A stretch of DNA of 64,000 nucleotides. Source: Spongiibacter taiwanensis. Lineage in GTDB: Bacteria > Pseudomonadota > Gammaproteobacteria > Pseudomonadales > Spongiibacteraceae. The DNA is taken from NCBI RefSeq assembly GCF_023702635.1, contig NZ_CP098455.1:372001-436000 (forward strand), given 5' to 3'. Both the position numbers and the translations under genes were made by a program. Under the pieces are notes generated by a model. The model was not told the DNA's origin. It made no database searches and saw only the letters and a program-made list of their open reading frames with translations. The stretch's first letter is position 1. Every line of letters starts with the position of its first letter. This document shows positions 45,932 through 54,650 of the stretch, piece after piece.

Positions 45932-47248
45932 ATGAAACACCTCTTCCTGGCAGGCGTGATGGTTGTCGCCGCCATTACCTCAGCCCACGCTGCACCCTAT
46001 AAAACGCTGCGGCTCAAGGTCGGCGAACAATATCCGCTGACGACCCAATACAGTGTTAAGCGCAGCGCGATTGGTAACCCCGCTGTGGCCTCGCTAAATG
46101 TACTGAACTCCCGGGAATTCCTGCTCACGGGCAAAACGCTAGGTTCAACGCAACTGCTGCTATGGCAGGCTGGCGCAGAGCCCACCACAGTGCAGATCGA
46201 TGTGGTGCCGGACCTGCCAGCCAGCAGCACACCTGGTGTCGCTGTTGACGCCAACGGCGCCAGCGTACAGCTGGAAGGTAAGACCCACTCGCTGACGCAA
46301 CACGATCAACTGTTAACCGCCGCAGGGGCTGGCGTTCAGGACAACACGGTACAAAGCGGTGCCATCCAGGTCCAAACCAATATTCGCATCGTCGAGTACA
46401 GTCGCTCACAGCTTAAGCAAATCGGTACTGCCTTTGCCTACCTGGGCGGAGACTCCTCGGTGGCAGTTGGCTCCACCAACCTGCTGTCGCTCCTCTCAAA
46501 CAGCCCCGTTGGCGCCTTGATCGGCAATACGGTTTCGGGCGCAGATGCCTCTTCCATTCTGATCGGTCATGCCACCAATTCCTTCAGGGGAGCCATTAAC
46601 GCCCTGCAACAAAACGGCTACGCCTACACCCTGGCAGAGCCTTCACTGGTGAGCCTGTCCGGCCAAACTGCCAGCTTTCTGGCGGGTGGTGAATTTCCTT
46701 ATCCCGTATCCAACCAGGATGGCCAGGTGCAAATTGAGTTCAAGGAATTTGGTATCCGCCTGAACCTGACCCCCACCGTGCTCAGCGAAGACAGCATCAT
46801 GCTGAAGGTGGCTCCTGAGGTCAGCGACCTGGACTTCAACAGCGGCGTGCAAGCCAGCGGTGTGGCAGTCCCCCTGCTGCGGGTACGCCGAACCGACACC
46901 GCCATTCAGATGGCACCGGGCGAGAGCTTCATCATCAGCGGCTTGGTGAGTCAAAACACCTTCAAAAACGCAGATAAAATCCCGGGCCTTGGCGATATTC
47001 CGATTCTCGGCGCGCTGTTCCGCTCAACCAAGTTTGAGCAAGAGGACAAAGAGCTGGTGATGATTGTCACCCCTCACTTGGTCAAACCGATCGCGAAAGG
47101 CACCAAGCTGCCGGAGCTGCCCGGCGAAATCTACAGCCAATATACCCCTTCTTTTCTGGATCTGATTTTCGATCCTGAAGGCCAGGAGAAGGCAACGGCA
47201 GCTGCAGGCAGCCAGTCCCGTCCAGCCGATGTCGGCTTTGCAAACTAG
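45932..47248 (+). CDS. cpaC: Tad secretin CpaC/RcpA
   Basis: Forms the outer-membrane ring for the Flp pilus. 438 residues. Signal peptide LFLAGVMVVAAITSAHA; N-terminal BON/pilus-assembly domain (LKVGEQYPLTTQYSVKRSAI); central N1-like region; and the secretin domain with LAEPSLVSLSGQTASFLAGG, QIEFKEFGIRLNLTP and GESFIISGLV plus the terminal VMIVTPHLV. The start at 45932 has AAAGGAG nearby and gives a normal signal peptide. The frame is open from 45869, but those residues look like leader sequence. No pilotin (RcpB) gene follows. Confidence 0.93.
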   Translation: MKHLFLAGVMVVAAITSAHAAPYKTLRLKVGEQYPLTTQYSVKRSAIGNPAVASLNVLNSREFLLTGKTLGSTQLLLWQAGAEPTTVQIDVVPDLPASSTPGVAVDANGASVQLEGKTHSLTQHDQLLTAAGAGVQDNTVQSGAIQVQTNIRIVEYSRSQLKQIGTAFAYLGGDSSVAVGSTNLLSLLSNSPVGALIGNTVSGADASSILIGHATNSFRGAINALQQNGYAYTLAEPSLVSLSGQTASFLAGGEFPYPVSNQDGQVQIEFKEFGIRLNLTPTVLSEDSIMLKVAPEVSDLDFNSGVQASGVAVPLLRVRRTDTAIQMAPGESFIISGLVSQNTFKNADKIPGLGDIPILGALFRSTKFEQEDKELVMIVTPHLVKPIAKGTKLPELPGEIYSQYTPSFLDLIFDPEGQEKATAAAGSQSRPADVGFAN

Positions 47249-47266
47249 GCAAACCTGGAGAATCCC

Positions 47267-48517
47267 ATGAGAATTCTGGAACGGCGCGAACCGGACAATA
47301 AAAAGACCGATGTGAGTGACCACGAAGGTCTTAAGGCGGCGATGCACGGCTTTGTTATCGACCGAATCGAAGATGACAAGATCATCTACGACGATAACCA
47401 GAAAAAGCTGGAAGATGCGATTTCGTCCTACATCCGCCAGTACTGCCGAATTTATGAGATCAATATTGGTCGCGAGCAATTCGCAACGCTGGAAAAAGAA
47501 CTACTTGATGAGATTGTCGGCTTCGGTCCTCTACAAACCCTGCTGGAGGATCCGACCATCAATGACATTCTGATCAATGGTCCGCGAAAAATTTACATCG
47601 AGCGTGGCGGGGTTTTGGAACGCGCAGACATGCGTTTTCTCGACAACCGTCATGTTCTGCGCGTTATTCGCCGGATGATTTCCCCCCTGGGTCGCCGTAT
47701 CGACGAATCGAGCCCCATCGTGGACGGTCGCCTGGCTGATGGTAGCCGTATCAATGCCATTGTGCCCCCGCTGGCCTTGGACGGTCCCTGCCTTTCCATC
47801 CGGAAATTTCGTAAAGACCCGCTGACGGCAGAAGAATTATTGGCCGGCGGCTCTATCACCAAAGAGGTCTTGGATTACCTCACCAACGCCGTCAAAAGTC
47901 GACGAAACATGCTTATCAGCGGCGCAACCGGCTCAGGAAAAACAACGCTGCTGAACATTCTCAGCCAATACATTCCGCTGACAGAACGGATTGTAACGAT
48001 TGAAGATGCCGCCGAGCTGCAGCTGCGAAACGACCACGTCGTTAGATTGGAGACTCGTCCCGAGAACAACGAAGGTGTCGGTGAAGTATCGGCAAGGGAG
48101 CTGGTAAAGAATGCGCTGCGGATGCGCCCAGACCGGATTATCGTCGGTGAAAGTCGCGGCGGTGAAGTACTGGATGTGCTGCAAGCGATGAATACCGGGC
48201 ATAGTGGCTCGATGAGTACGGTACATGCCAACTCTGCCGCCGATGCCATGACCCGTCTGGAAATGATGGTCGGCATGTCAGGATTCAAAGGCTCCAGTGA
48301 CTTGATCCTGAAAATGATCGGCAGCGCGCTCGACCTCATTGTGCAGATAGGGCGCAAGCCCGATGGCCACCGCTGCGTGCTTCAGGTCGCGGAGCTGCGC
48401 ATGGTAGACCGGGAAGTAAAGCTTCATCCGCTGTTTACCTATGACGACACCAGTAAAACGCTGCGCGCGGTTGACACCAAGGTGGTACCGCTGCTCGATG
48501 ACGAAGTCACTGGCTGA
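47267..48517 (+). CDS. tadA: Tad pilus ATPase TadA/CpaF
   Basis: The cytoplasmic secretion motor that powers Flp pilus assembly, and in some species retraction as well. 416 residues. N-terminal helical domain, then the ATPase core: Walker A ISGATGSGKTTLLN, the Asp box VTIEDAAELQL, Walker B RPDRIIVGESRGGE, and the His box MSTVHANSAADAMTRLE. IVGFGPLQTLLEDPTINDIL is characteristic of CpaF. It follows the secretin gene directly; the usual TadZ/CpaE gene that normally precedes it is missing. Confidence 0.95.
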   Translation: MRILERREPDNKKTDVSDHEGLKAAMHGFVIDRIEDDKIIYDDNQKKLEDAISSYIRQYCRIYEINIGREQFATLEKELLDEIVGFGPLQTLLEDPTINDILINGPRKIYIERGGVLERADMRFLDNRHVLRVIRRMISPLGRRIDESSPIVDGRLADGSRINAIVPPLALDGPCLSIRKFRKDPLTAEELLAGGSITKEVLDYLTNAVKSRRNMLISGATGSGKTTLLNILSQYIPLTERIVTIEDAAELQLRNDHVVRLETRPENNEGVGEVSARELVKNALRMRPDRIIVGESRGGEVLDVLQAMNTGHSGSMSTVHANSAADAMTRLEMMVGMSGFKGSSDLILKMIGSALDLIVQIGRKPDGHRCVLQVAELRMVDREVKLHPLFTYDDTSKTLRAVDTKVVPLLDDEVTG

Positions 48518-48528
48518 AGGAGAGGATC

Positions 48529-49395
48529 ATGATCTGGATTGCTCTGTCTTTGCTGGTGATCGGCCTGGCCTTCGTGGTTTTGCTGATGCTGGGTTCCAAT
48601 GAACAAGAAGGCAAAGTTGACCCCCGCGTCGTTGTCGACAAAAAGCAAGACGCCGTGCCTTCTTTCATCAAAGACTACTTGGCCCAGCATAGCGTCGAAT
48701 TGCCGCCCCAAGTTATCTATCTGATCATGGCTTTTGCCGGTGGCGGCGTCCTGATCAGTTTGCTGGTACTGCCCTTCAAGATCGCGTTGATTGTCAGCGC
48801 CGCCATACCCGGCGTGTTGTATCTGGGCATGAAATCCCTCGGGAATCGTCGCAAGCAGATGATGCTGGAACAACTTCCCTCGTTCATCAATCAGGTTACC
48901 CGCCGCCTTTCCGCCGGTATCTCGGTTGAAAACGCCTTTAGCGACTCGGTAGAAACCCTAGAACGCCCCTTGGGAACCGTTATGCGCCGAGTTGTCCGCC
49001 GGGTGCACATGGGTGAAGAGCTGCATCGCGCCTTTGACCGGGAGGCAAATCACAATCGTCTGAAGGAGTTCAACGTACTCGCCACCGCCATTCGAATCAA
49101 CGAACAATACGGCGGCAGCATCCGTTCCATTCTGGACGACATCGTCGCCATCCTTCGCTTGGACGAAGCCGGCAAACGTGAACTCAATGCGATGACCGGG
49201 GAAACCCGCTTCACCGCTGTGGTGCTGGCGCTTATCCCGCCGGCAACCGTGGCGTACATGATGTACATGATGCCCGATATGGTCATGACAATGTGGAATG
49301 ACCCGGGCGGCCAGAATGCATTGCTGGCGGCAACTTTTATGGAGCTGTTTGGCGTTGTAGCGCTGTGGCGAATGATCAAATCGGTAGGGACCTGA
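48529..49395 (+). CDS. tadB: Tad inner-membrane platform protein TadB
   Basis: One of two paired platform proteins on which TadA acts. 288 residues. N-terminal TM (WIALSLLVIGLAFVVLLML), a pair of TMs near residues 62-100, then a cytoplasmic T2SF domain (MMLEQLPSFINQVTRRLSAG; LHRAFDREANHNRLKEFNVL; AIRINEQYGGSIRSILDDI). It ends in two TMs (VVLALIPPATVAYMMYMM and the C-terminal helix). The RBS is strong, 11 nt after tadA. tadC begins 4 nt after its stop. Confidence 0.92.
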   Translation: MIWIALSLLVIGLAFVVLLMLGSNEQEGKVDPRVVVDKKQDAVPSFIKDYLAQHSVELPPQVIYLIMAFAGGGVLISLLVLPFKIALIVSAAIPGVLYLGMKSLGNRRKQMMLEQLPSFINQVTRRLSAGISVENAFSDSVETLERPLGTVMRRVVRRVHMGEELHRAFDREANHNRLKEFNVLATAIRINEQYGGSIRSILDDIVAILRLDEAGKRELNAMTGETRFTAVVLALIPPATVAYMMYMMPDMVMTMWNDPGGQNALLAATFMELFGVVALWRMIKSVGT

Positions 49396-49399
49396 AGCG

Positions 49400-50272
49400 A
49401 TGGAAGCACATCATATCTATTTCATTATTGGCGCGGTGGTGCTGTGCACCGCTCCCGTCGTCCTGCTAGCGATTGCCCATATGGAGGGCTCCAGCAGCAG
49501 TGGTAAAAATGCCCAGCTCGAATTCAGTTCTAAAGATATCTGGCGGCAGCTTCGCGAAGAAAATACCCATATTGCTTCTCTGTCACAGCTACTTCGCCGA
49601 GCGGGTATGGTCAAGACAGATCAGCAAATTAAAGCGGTGACCATCGCCGGGATACTCTGTGCGGCCCTGGCGCTGGCCTTTGGGGTAAGCGCGCTGATTA
49701 AGGGACTTCCCATTCCGCAAGCACTGCTGATTTGTGGCGCCAGCCTGCTCGGCTTCCCTTTACTGGCCTATATGTTTCTGAAAAAGCATGCTGAGGACCG
49801 GCAAGCCAAACTGGAAGCTGAAACCCTCATGCTGATCCAGACAACCCGAATGTTGTGGCGGGTCGGCCTGTCGCTGCCAAAGACCCTCGCCATTATTTGT
49901 GAAGAGTTAAAAGAACTGACCCCGAATTGTGCTACCGAGTTGAATTTGGCGGTGAATAAGATTGAGTCGGGCCAAAGCCAGGAGGAAGCCCTCTATGACT
50001 TGATTAACAGCACCGGCGCAGAAGGTTTCAAAGAGTACCTCATTGTGATTCGCCAACAGTCGATCACTGGCGGCAGCATCGACAAATCGCTAGATGAACT
50101 CTATTTGCTATTACAAAGCCGCAGAAAGCTCGAACTGCAGGAAGTGGTCAACAAGCTGGCTGGCAAAATGTCGCTGGTGATGATGGTGTGTTTTTTCCCA
50201 GCGCTACTGATTTTTGTCGGCGGGCCCAGCTTTACCAGTCTTTCCAAGGCGCTCGGTGATGTCGCTTCTTAA
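49400..50272 (+). CDS. tadC: Tad inner-membrane platform protein TadC
   Basis: The second platform protein, 290 residues, with the same T2SF layout as TadB: N-terminal TM (IYFIIGAVVLCTAPVVLLAI), cytoplasmic region (LSQLLRRAGMVKTDQQIKAV), two central TMs, the conserved LWRVGLSLPKTLAIICEEL, and LIVIRQQSITGGSIDKSLDE. The C-terminal TM is LVMMVCFFPALLIFVGG. It is 4 nt from tadB and 13 nt from tadD, so all are co-transcribed. Confidence 0.92.
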   Translation: MEAHHIYFIIGAVVLCTAPVVLLAIAHMEGSSSSGKNAQLEFSSKDIWRQLREENTHIASLSQLLRRAGMVKTDQQIKAVTIAGILCAALALAFGVSALIKGLPIPQALLICGASLLGFPLLAYMFLKKHAEDRQAKLEAETLMLIQTTRMLWRVGLSLPKTLAIICEELKELTPNCATELNLAVNKIESGQSQEEALYDLINSTGAEGFKEYLIVIRQQSITGGSIDKSLDELYLLLQSRRKLELQEVVNKLAGKMSLVMMVCFFPALLIFVGGPSFTSLSKALGDVAS

Positions 50273-50285
50273 TAAGGAAACCCTG

Positions 50286-50984
50286 ATGAACATTAAATCC
50301 TTAATGATCTGTCTCGCTTTATCAGGCCTTGTCGGCTGTGCTAGCACCGCCAATAAGCAGGCCTCGGTGGTCGGCGTATGCAATGCGCCTGTCAGTCAGG
50401 AAAACGGCGTAAAACTGGACATGGTTCGCCAGCTGATTGATGGTGAGCAGTACTACTCTGCCCTCGCCCACCTGGAAAATGACAATAGCAACAGCCCCCA
50501 TGCATTATGGCTGAGAGCTGAAGCACAACGGAAAACTGGATTGCTGGATGAGGCTTACGAGAGCTACCGCGACCTCAGCCTGACTTGCATGACCGCATAC
50601 GGCCACGCCGGTATGGCGAAAATCCTGGCCACCCGCGGCAATGTTCCCCAGGCCCATCAGCAGATGCTAACCGCCCGCAAACTGGCACCGACCGATGCTG
50701 ATATCCGCAACGACTACGGCTTCATTTTGTTAGTCCACCGGGAATTCAAAGCCGCCCAACGGGAATTCATGACGGCCCTTCAGCTGGCACCGGGGCATCC
50801 CGTCGCCACCCGCAATATGGTAATGAGCCTGATACTGGATGGTGATACCCGCACTGCCGCCAGAATGGCCAAGAACAATGGCATCCCCGTGGAAGAATTT
50901 AGAGAACTGATTGGCAAAGCCAACCGCTTTAAACAGCCCGCCTTTGCCAATTCCAGCAGCATCAAACAAGGAGCACCACTATGA
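50286..50984 (+). CDS. tadD: TPR lipoprotein TadD
   Basis: A 232-residue outer-membrane lipoprotein thought to help the secretin. The signal peptide MNIKSLMICLALSGLVGCAS ends in lipobox LVGC (Cys18). TPR-like helices follow: LIDGEQYYSALAHLEND, ALWLRAEAQRKTGLLDEAYE, GHAGMAKILATRGNVPQAHQ, DADIRNDYGFILLVHREFKA. The ATG at 50286 was chosen over an in-frame start at 50214 inside tadC because it gives a canonical lipoprotein signal and has AAGGA upstream. The stop overlaps the DUF3613 gene (ATGA). Confidence 0.9.
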   Translation: MNIKSLMICLALSGLVGCASTANKQASVVGVCNAPVSQENGVKLDMVRQLIDGEQYYSALAHLENDNSNSPHALWLRAEAQRKTGLLDEAYESYRDLSLTCMTAYGHAGMAKILATRGNVPQAHQQMLTARKLAPTDADIRNDYGFILLVHREFKAAQREFMTALQLAPGHPVATRNMVMSLILDGDTRTAARMAKNNGIPVEEFRELIGKANRFKQPAFANSSSIKQGAPL

Positions 50985-51235
50985 AACGATCAGTCCTCTG
51001 CACCACAGCCGCATTACTGGTTTCCACTCTCGCTGTCGCTGCTCCCGAAGACAAGGAGCAGCCAAGCACGGTCACAGGGCGCCTATTGGCGGCCCAGGCC
51101 TCGGGCGAGCTGGCCAGCACGGAAGATCAGTATTTGAGTGGCAAAGTTCGCAAAGAGGTGTACCAACGCTATGTGAAGAGCTTTAGCCACCCAATTCCTG
51201 CCCGCTTCGCTAAAGACTCCTTTAAATCTGAGTGA
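50981..51235 (+). CDS. small DUF3613-type secreted protein of Tad loci
   Basis: 84 residues with a signal peptide (VLCTTAALLVSTLAVAA, cleavage before the acidic mature start). The mature part contains GRLLAAQASGELAS and YQRYVKSFSHPIPARF, which resemble the DUF3613 family found next to tadD/tadG in Pseudomonas-type Tad loci. Its function is unknown; position and export suggest a periplasmic role in pilus assembly. It overlaps tadD by 4 nt, and tadG begins 9 nt after it. Confidence 0.78.
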   Translation: MKRSVLCTTAALLVSTLAVAAPEDKEQPSTVTGRLLAAQASGELASTEDQYLSGKVRKEVYQRYVKSFSHPIPARFAKDSFKSE

Positions 51236-51244
51236 TCCCAGGCC

Positions 51245-53317
51245 ATGAAGACGCCCCTTCGCCAAATGACGAGAAAAAAACAGCATGGCGCTGTCGCGGT
51301 GATGGCCGCCATCATGATGACCACCTTGTTGATGTTCCTCGCAGTGGTGGTCGACACCGGGCGTCTATTTCTGGAGCGCCGGTCCCTGCAGAAAAACGCG
51401 GACCTGGCGGCATTGGAAACCGCGCTGCTTTACTGCCGCGACCAGACCATGGACGAAGACGGCAGAAAGGCTGTCGCGGTGGATGTGCTCTCAGCCAGCC
51501 GCAATGATTTCAAGGGCAACGAGGGGGATATCGCCGTCGCCTTGGGCCGAACCCAAAGGGTAAGCGACGGATCCGGAGGGTTTGACCGCCAGTTTGTCGC
51601 CGACGCAACTGGCAAGGCGATTCAGGTCACCCTAACACGAACCATTCCGGCGTCATTATTCCAACAGCTATGGCCAACCACACCAAGCTCGATCAGCCTG
51701 AGCCGCTCAAGTGTGGCCCAAGCCTGTGAGCCAACCGCACAACTTAGCATGCGCAGTAATTTAGTTAGCGTGAACAGCGATGACTCCGCGCTGCTCAACT
51801 CATTGCTTGGCGGCATGCTCGGCACCAGCCTGGCATTAGGAGTCGGTGATTGGCAGAACCTTGTTAATACCGATCTCAACTTGCTTAATTTCATGGATGC
51901 GCTGGCAACCGAAATGAGCCTCGATGTTGGCGACTACGATGGCATTCTGAGTACCGAAATCACCGTGGGCGACTTGCTTGACGTCGCTGCGGACGTATTA
52001 CAGGACGGCGGAAATACGGCCGCCGTTTCCGCTCTGGGCCTGCTGTCGGATTCAATTCCTCTGTCTACACCCGCAATTGAGCTAGTCGACATCTTGAAAA
52101 TTCAGAGCGGTGCCGAGGAAGCTGCGTTAAACACCAATGTTCAGGTCATGGAATTGGTCCAGGCGGCAATCCAACTGGCGAATAGCGAGTCAGGTCTGGC
52201 CGCGGAAATCCCTTTGAATTTGGGGGTAGCCACAGCCTATCTCACGTTGAAAGTCGTTGAGCCCCCGCAGTTTTCCGCCGTCGGGAACCCCGAGTTCGCC
52301 AAAATAAACCCCTACGGCAGTGACGCTATCTATGTCCGCTCCGCCACTGTGAAAGCCTTCGCTTCGGTAGAGGTACCGTTAGCCAGCTCACTGAACTCTC
52401 TTCTAGATAATCCGCTGATCGCTGGCGTTACTGATATGGTCAACGACGCGCTGTCACTGGATGTTATTGGCTTGCTCACAAGCATTACCTGTCTAATCAC
52501 CTGTACGGAAGAGGAAACGATGGTCGACATCGACATCCTATCCTCACCCCGGGTAGACGTTCTGATTACCGCAGGTGAAGGTACCGCCAGGGTGAGCAAT
52601 TACACCTGCGACTCGACAACGGACGAAAAATCCCTGACCAGCTCGGCCCAATCGTCTATTGCCTCCGTCGCTTTGGGCAACATGGGCAGTGATCGCGACG
52701 ACGCAGCAGCAAACGCAATGGCGTCAGATGATTTCACCATCACCCCCATTCCGATCATCGACATTGGCACTATTGAGGTAAGAAAGACGTGCTTGTTAGG
52801 TTCTTGCTCTTACACCTACCGGAGTGGCGGGAGCTGGGTGTCAAACAAAGCGCTGGCTGACCGTGATGCATATGCGGGAGGCGGCATTGCAATCGCAGTG
52901 GACAACCGCGAATCGCCCACTTCGCCAGCAACCGGCACAGTGCTTCATGAAAATTATCCGGACGATACCTATTTGCCAGACATTGGCACCACCCTCTCGG
53001 GTAACGCTTATGAGGCATTAGGTTCGTCCGGCGTTGTTTCAGATGTAAACGGCGCTCTGACCGATCTCGATTTAATTTTCTATGAACCCGAAAGTGGCGG
53101 CATTGGCAGCAACGGCCTTGGAACCCTGCTAAATTTAGCCGGATCAGCAGCCAACGGTCTGACCGATGGCCTGACCGATGCACTGGATGCCGTCATTGCC
53201 CCTTTGCTGGACAGTATTATCAATGAGATTCTCGCAACGCTGGGTGCTTCCCTGGCGGAGGTAGAAGTCGGCGGCGCCATGACCTGCGAAAACGATAAAG
53301 TCCGACTGGTCATGTAA
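51245..53317 (+). CDS. tadG: TadG-type pilus assembly protein
   Basis: 690 residues. N-terminal TadG/TadE-like segment (HGAVAVMAAIMMTTLLMFLA followed by VVVDTGRLFLERRSLQKNAD) anchors it in the inner membrane. The cleavage-like Gly is present, but position +5 is Met rather than Glu, so it is probably not processed as a pilin. The large remainder is periplasmic or surface, Ser/Asp/Leu-rich, with few Lys and scattered paired cysteines (SITCLITC, KTCLLGSC). I did not find a clear VWA domain, which some TadG proteins carry. It ends the core Tad operon. Confidence 0.83.
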   Translation: MKTPLRQMTRKKQHGAVAVMAAIMMTTLLMFLAVVVDTGRLFLERRSLQKNADLAALETALLYCRDQTMDEDGRKAVAVDVLSASRNDFKGNEGDIAVALGRTQRVSDGSGGFDRQFVADATGKAIQVTLTRTIPASLFQQLWPTTPSSISLSRSSVAQACEPTAQLSMRSNLVSVNSDDSALLNSLLGGMLGTSLALGVGDWQNLVNTDLNLLNFMDALATEMSLDVGDYDGILSTEITVGDLLDVAADVLQDGGNTAAVSALGLLSDSIPLSTPAIELVDILKIQSGAEEAALNTNVQVMELVQAAIQLANSESGLAAEIPLNLGVATAYLTLKVVEPPQFSAVGNPEFAKINPYGSDAIYVRSATVKAFASVEVPLASSLNSLLDNPLIAGVTDMVNDALSLDVIGLLTSITCLITCTEEETMVDIDILSSPRVDVLITAGEGTARVSNYTCDSTTDEKSLTSSAQSSIASVALGNMGSDRDDAAANAMASDDFTITPIPIIDIGTIEVRKTCLLGSCSYTYRSGGSWVSNKALADRDAYAGGGIAIAVDNRESPTSPATGTVLHENYPDDTYLPDIGTTLSGNAYEALGSSGVVSDVNGALTDLDLIFYEPESGGIGSNGLGTLLNLAGSAANGLTDGLTDALDAVIAPLLDSIINEILATLGASLAEVEVGGAMTCENDKVRLVM

Positions 53318-53405
53318 CGCGAGGTGTCATACGGGAAAGTCCGAGTGAGTCATCAGACAGCGATAGTTTATCTTGCTCGGTAACCGTAAAATGCCGGTGG
53401 CCACA

Positions 53406-53435
53406 GGGCGCGATAGGCAGCGCCCCCAGTTTTTA
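53406..53435 (+). terminator. weak terminator-like hairpin between tadG and pilU
   Basis: GGGCGC / GCGCCC with an 8-nt loop, then CCAG and five T, lies 88 nt after the tadG stop and just before the pilU ribosome site. It could partly separate pilU from the Tad transcript. The stem is only 6 bp and the T-run begins four bases late, so confidence is low. Confidence 0.35.
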
Positions 53436-53446
53436 GGGATGTATTG

Positions 53447-54613
53447 ATGACTTTTAACGACTACCTGACGCTGCTCGCGAAAAACTCCGGCTCGGATCTT
53501 TTTCTAAGCACTGGCGCCCCTCCCTGCGCAAAATTTCACGGCCAACTCAAACCCCTTAGCAAAGAGCCTTTCTCGAATGGCGATATCAAAACGATCGCCT
53601 ACGAAATTATGGACAGTGAGCAGATAAAGGAATTTGAGACTGAGCTGGAAATGAACCTGGCCTACAGCATTCCCAAGGTCGGCCGCTTCCGGGTAAATAT
53701 CTTTAAGCAGCGCAATGAAATCTCCATCGTGGCGCGAAATATTGTGACAGAAATCCCCGACGCCGATAGCCTGGGCTTGCCCCCCATCCTGAAAGAGGTG
53801 GTGATGGCAAAGCGCGGCTTGGTGCTTTTTGTCGGTGCCACAGGCTCAGGCAAATCCACCTCCCTTGCCGCGCTGATCGATCACCGCAACAGTAATAGCA
53901 GTGGTCACATCATCACCATTGAAGACCCCATTGAATTTATCCATCGTCACAAAAAGTGCATCGTCAACCAACGGGAAATCGGTGTTGACACTCGCAGCTT
54001 TCACCAAGCCTTGAAAAACACGCTACGACAAGCACCTGACGTAATTCTCATTGGTGAAATTCGCGACCGTGAAACCATGGAGCATGCCATCGCCTTTGCT
54101 GAAACTGGGCACCTGTGCATCTCAACCCTGCATGCCAATAACGCAAACCAGGCGCTGGACCGCATCATTAACTTCTTCCCCGAAGAGCGACGTAATCAGT
54201 TACTACTGGATCTCTCTTTGAATCTGCGCTGTTTCGTCTCTCAACGGCTGGTGCCTACCAAAGATGGCAAACGCGCGGCTGCCATCGAAATTCTGCTGGG
54301 AACCCCCACCGTTAACCAGGCAATTCATAAAGGTGAGGTGGAAAGCATCAAGGAGATTATGGCCAAGTCAGAGAACCTGGGCATGCAGACCTTCGATGCC
54401 GCACTGTTCCGCTTGTATGAAGACGGCAAAATCAGTTTCGAAGAAGCCCTTAAAAACGCCGACTCAGCCAATAATTTACGTTTGCGGATCAAGCTTCACA
54501 GCAAGCGCGGGCTGCCCGCCGGTGAGATGCAAGCCGATCAGTCCCAGTCAAGACCCTCCGGCTTCAGCTTGGCGATCGAGGCCGAAGAGGAAGACGAAGA
54601 AGCGCAAAACTGA
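53447..54613 (+). CDS. pilU: PilT/PilU-family type IVa pilus retraction ATPase, closest to PilU
   Basis: 388 residues. N-terminal PAS-like domain (LLAKNSGSDLFLSTGAPP), then Walker A VGATGSGKSTSLAALIDHRN, Asp box IITIEDPIEFIHRHKKCIVN, Walker B APDVILIGEIRDRETMEHA and His box HLCISTLHANNANQALDRII. QREIGVDTRSF, the C-terminal SANNLRLRIKL and the length agree best with P. aeruginosa PilU rather than PilT. It works with PilT in retraction of type IVa pili, a different system from Tad. The ATG at 53447 has AGGGA seven bases before it; an in-frame TTG at 53444 is the alternative. No pilT is adjacent. The C-terminus is unusually acidic. Confidence 0.9.
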   Translation: MTFNDYLTLLAKNSGSDLFLSTGAPPCAKFHGQLKPLSKEPFSNGDIKTIAYEIMDSEQIKEFETELEMNLAYSIPKVGRFRVNIFKQRNEISIVARNIVTEIPDADSLGLPPILKEVVMAKRGLVLFVGATGSGKSTSLAALIDHRNSNSSGHIITIEDPIEFIHRHKKCIVNQREIGVDTRSFHQALKNTLRQAPDVILIGEIRDRETMEHAIAFAETGHLCISTLHANNANQALDRIINFFPEERRNQLLLDLSLNLRCFVSQRLVPTKDGKRAAAIEILLGTPTVNQAIHKGEVESIKEIMAKSENLGMQTFDAALFRLYEDGKISFEEALKNADSANNLRLRIKLHSKRGLPAGEMQADQSQSRPSGFSLAIEAEEEDEEAQN

Positions 54614-54650
54614 CTCACAAGGCTGTAATCATTTGACTACTTGCCGCCGC

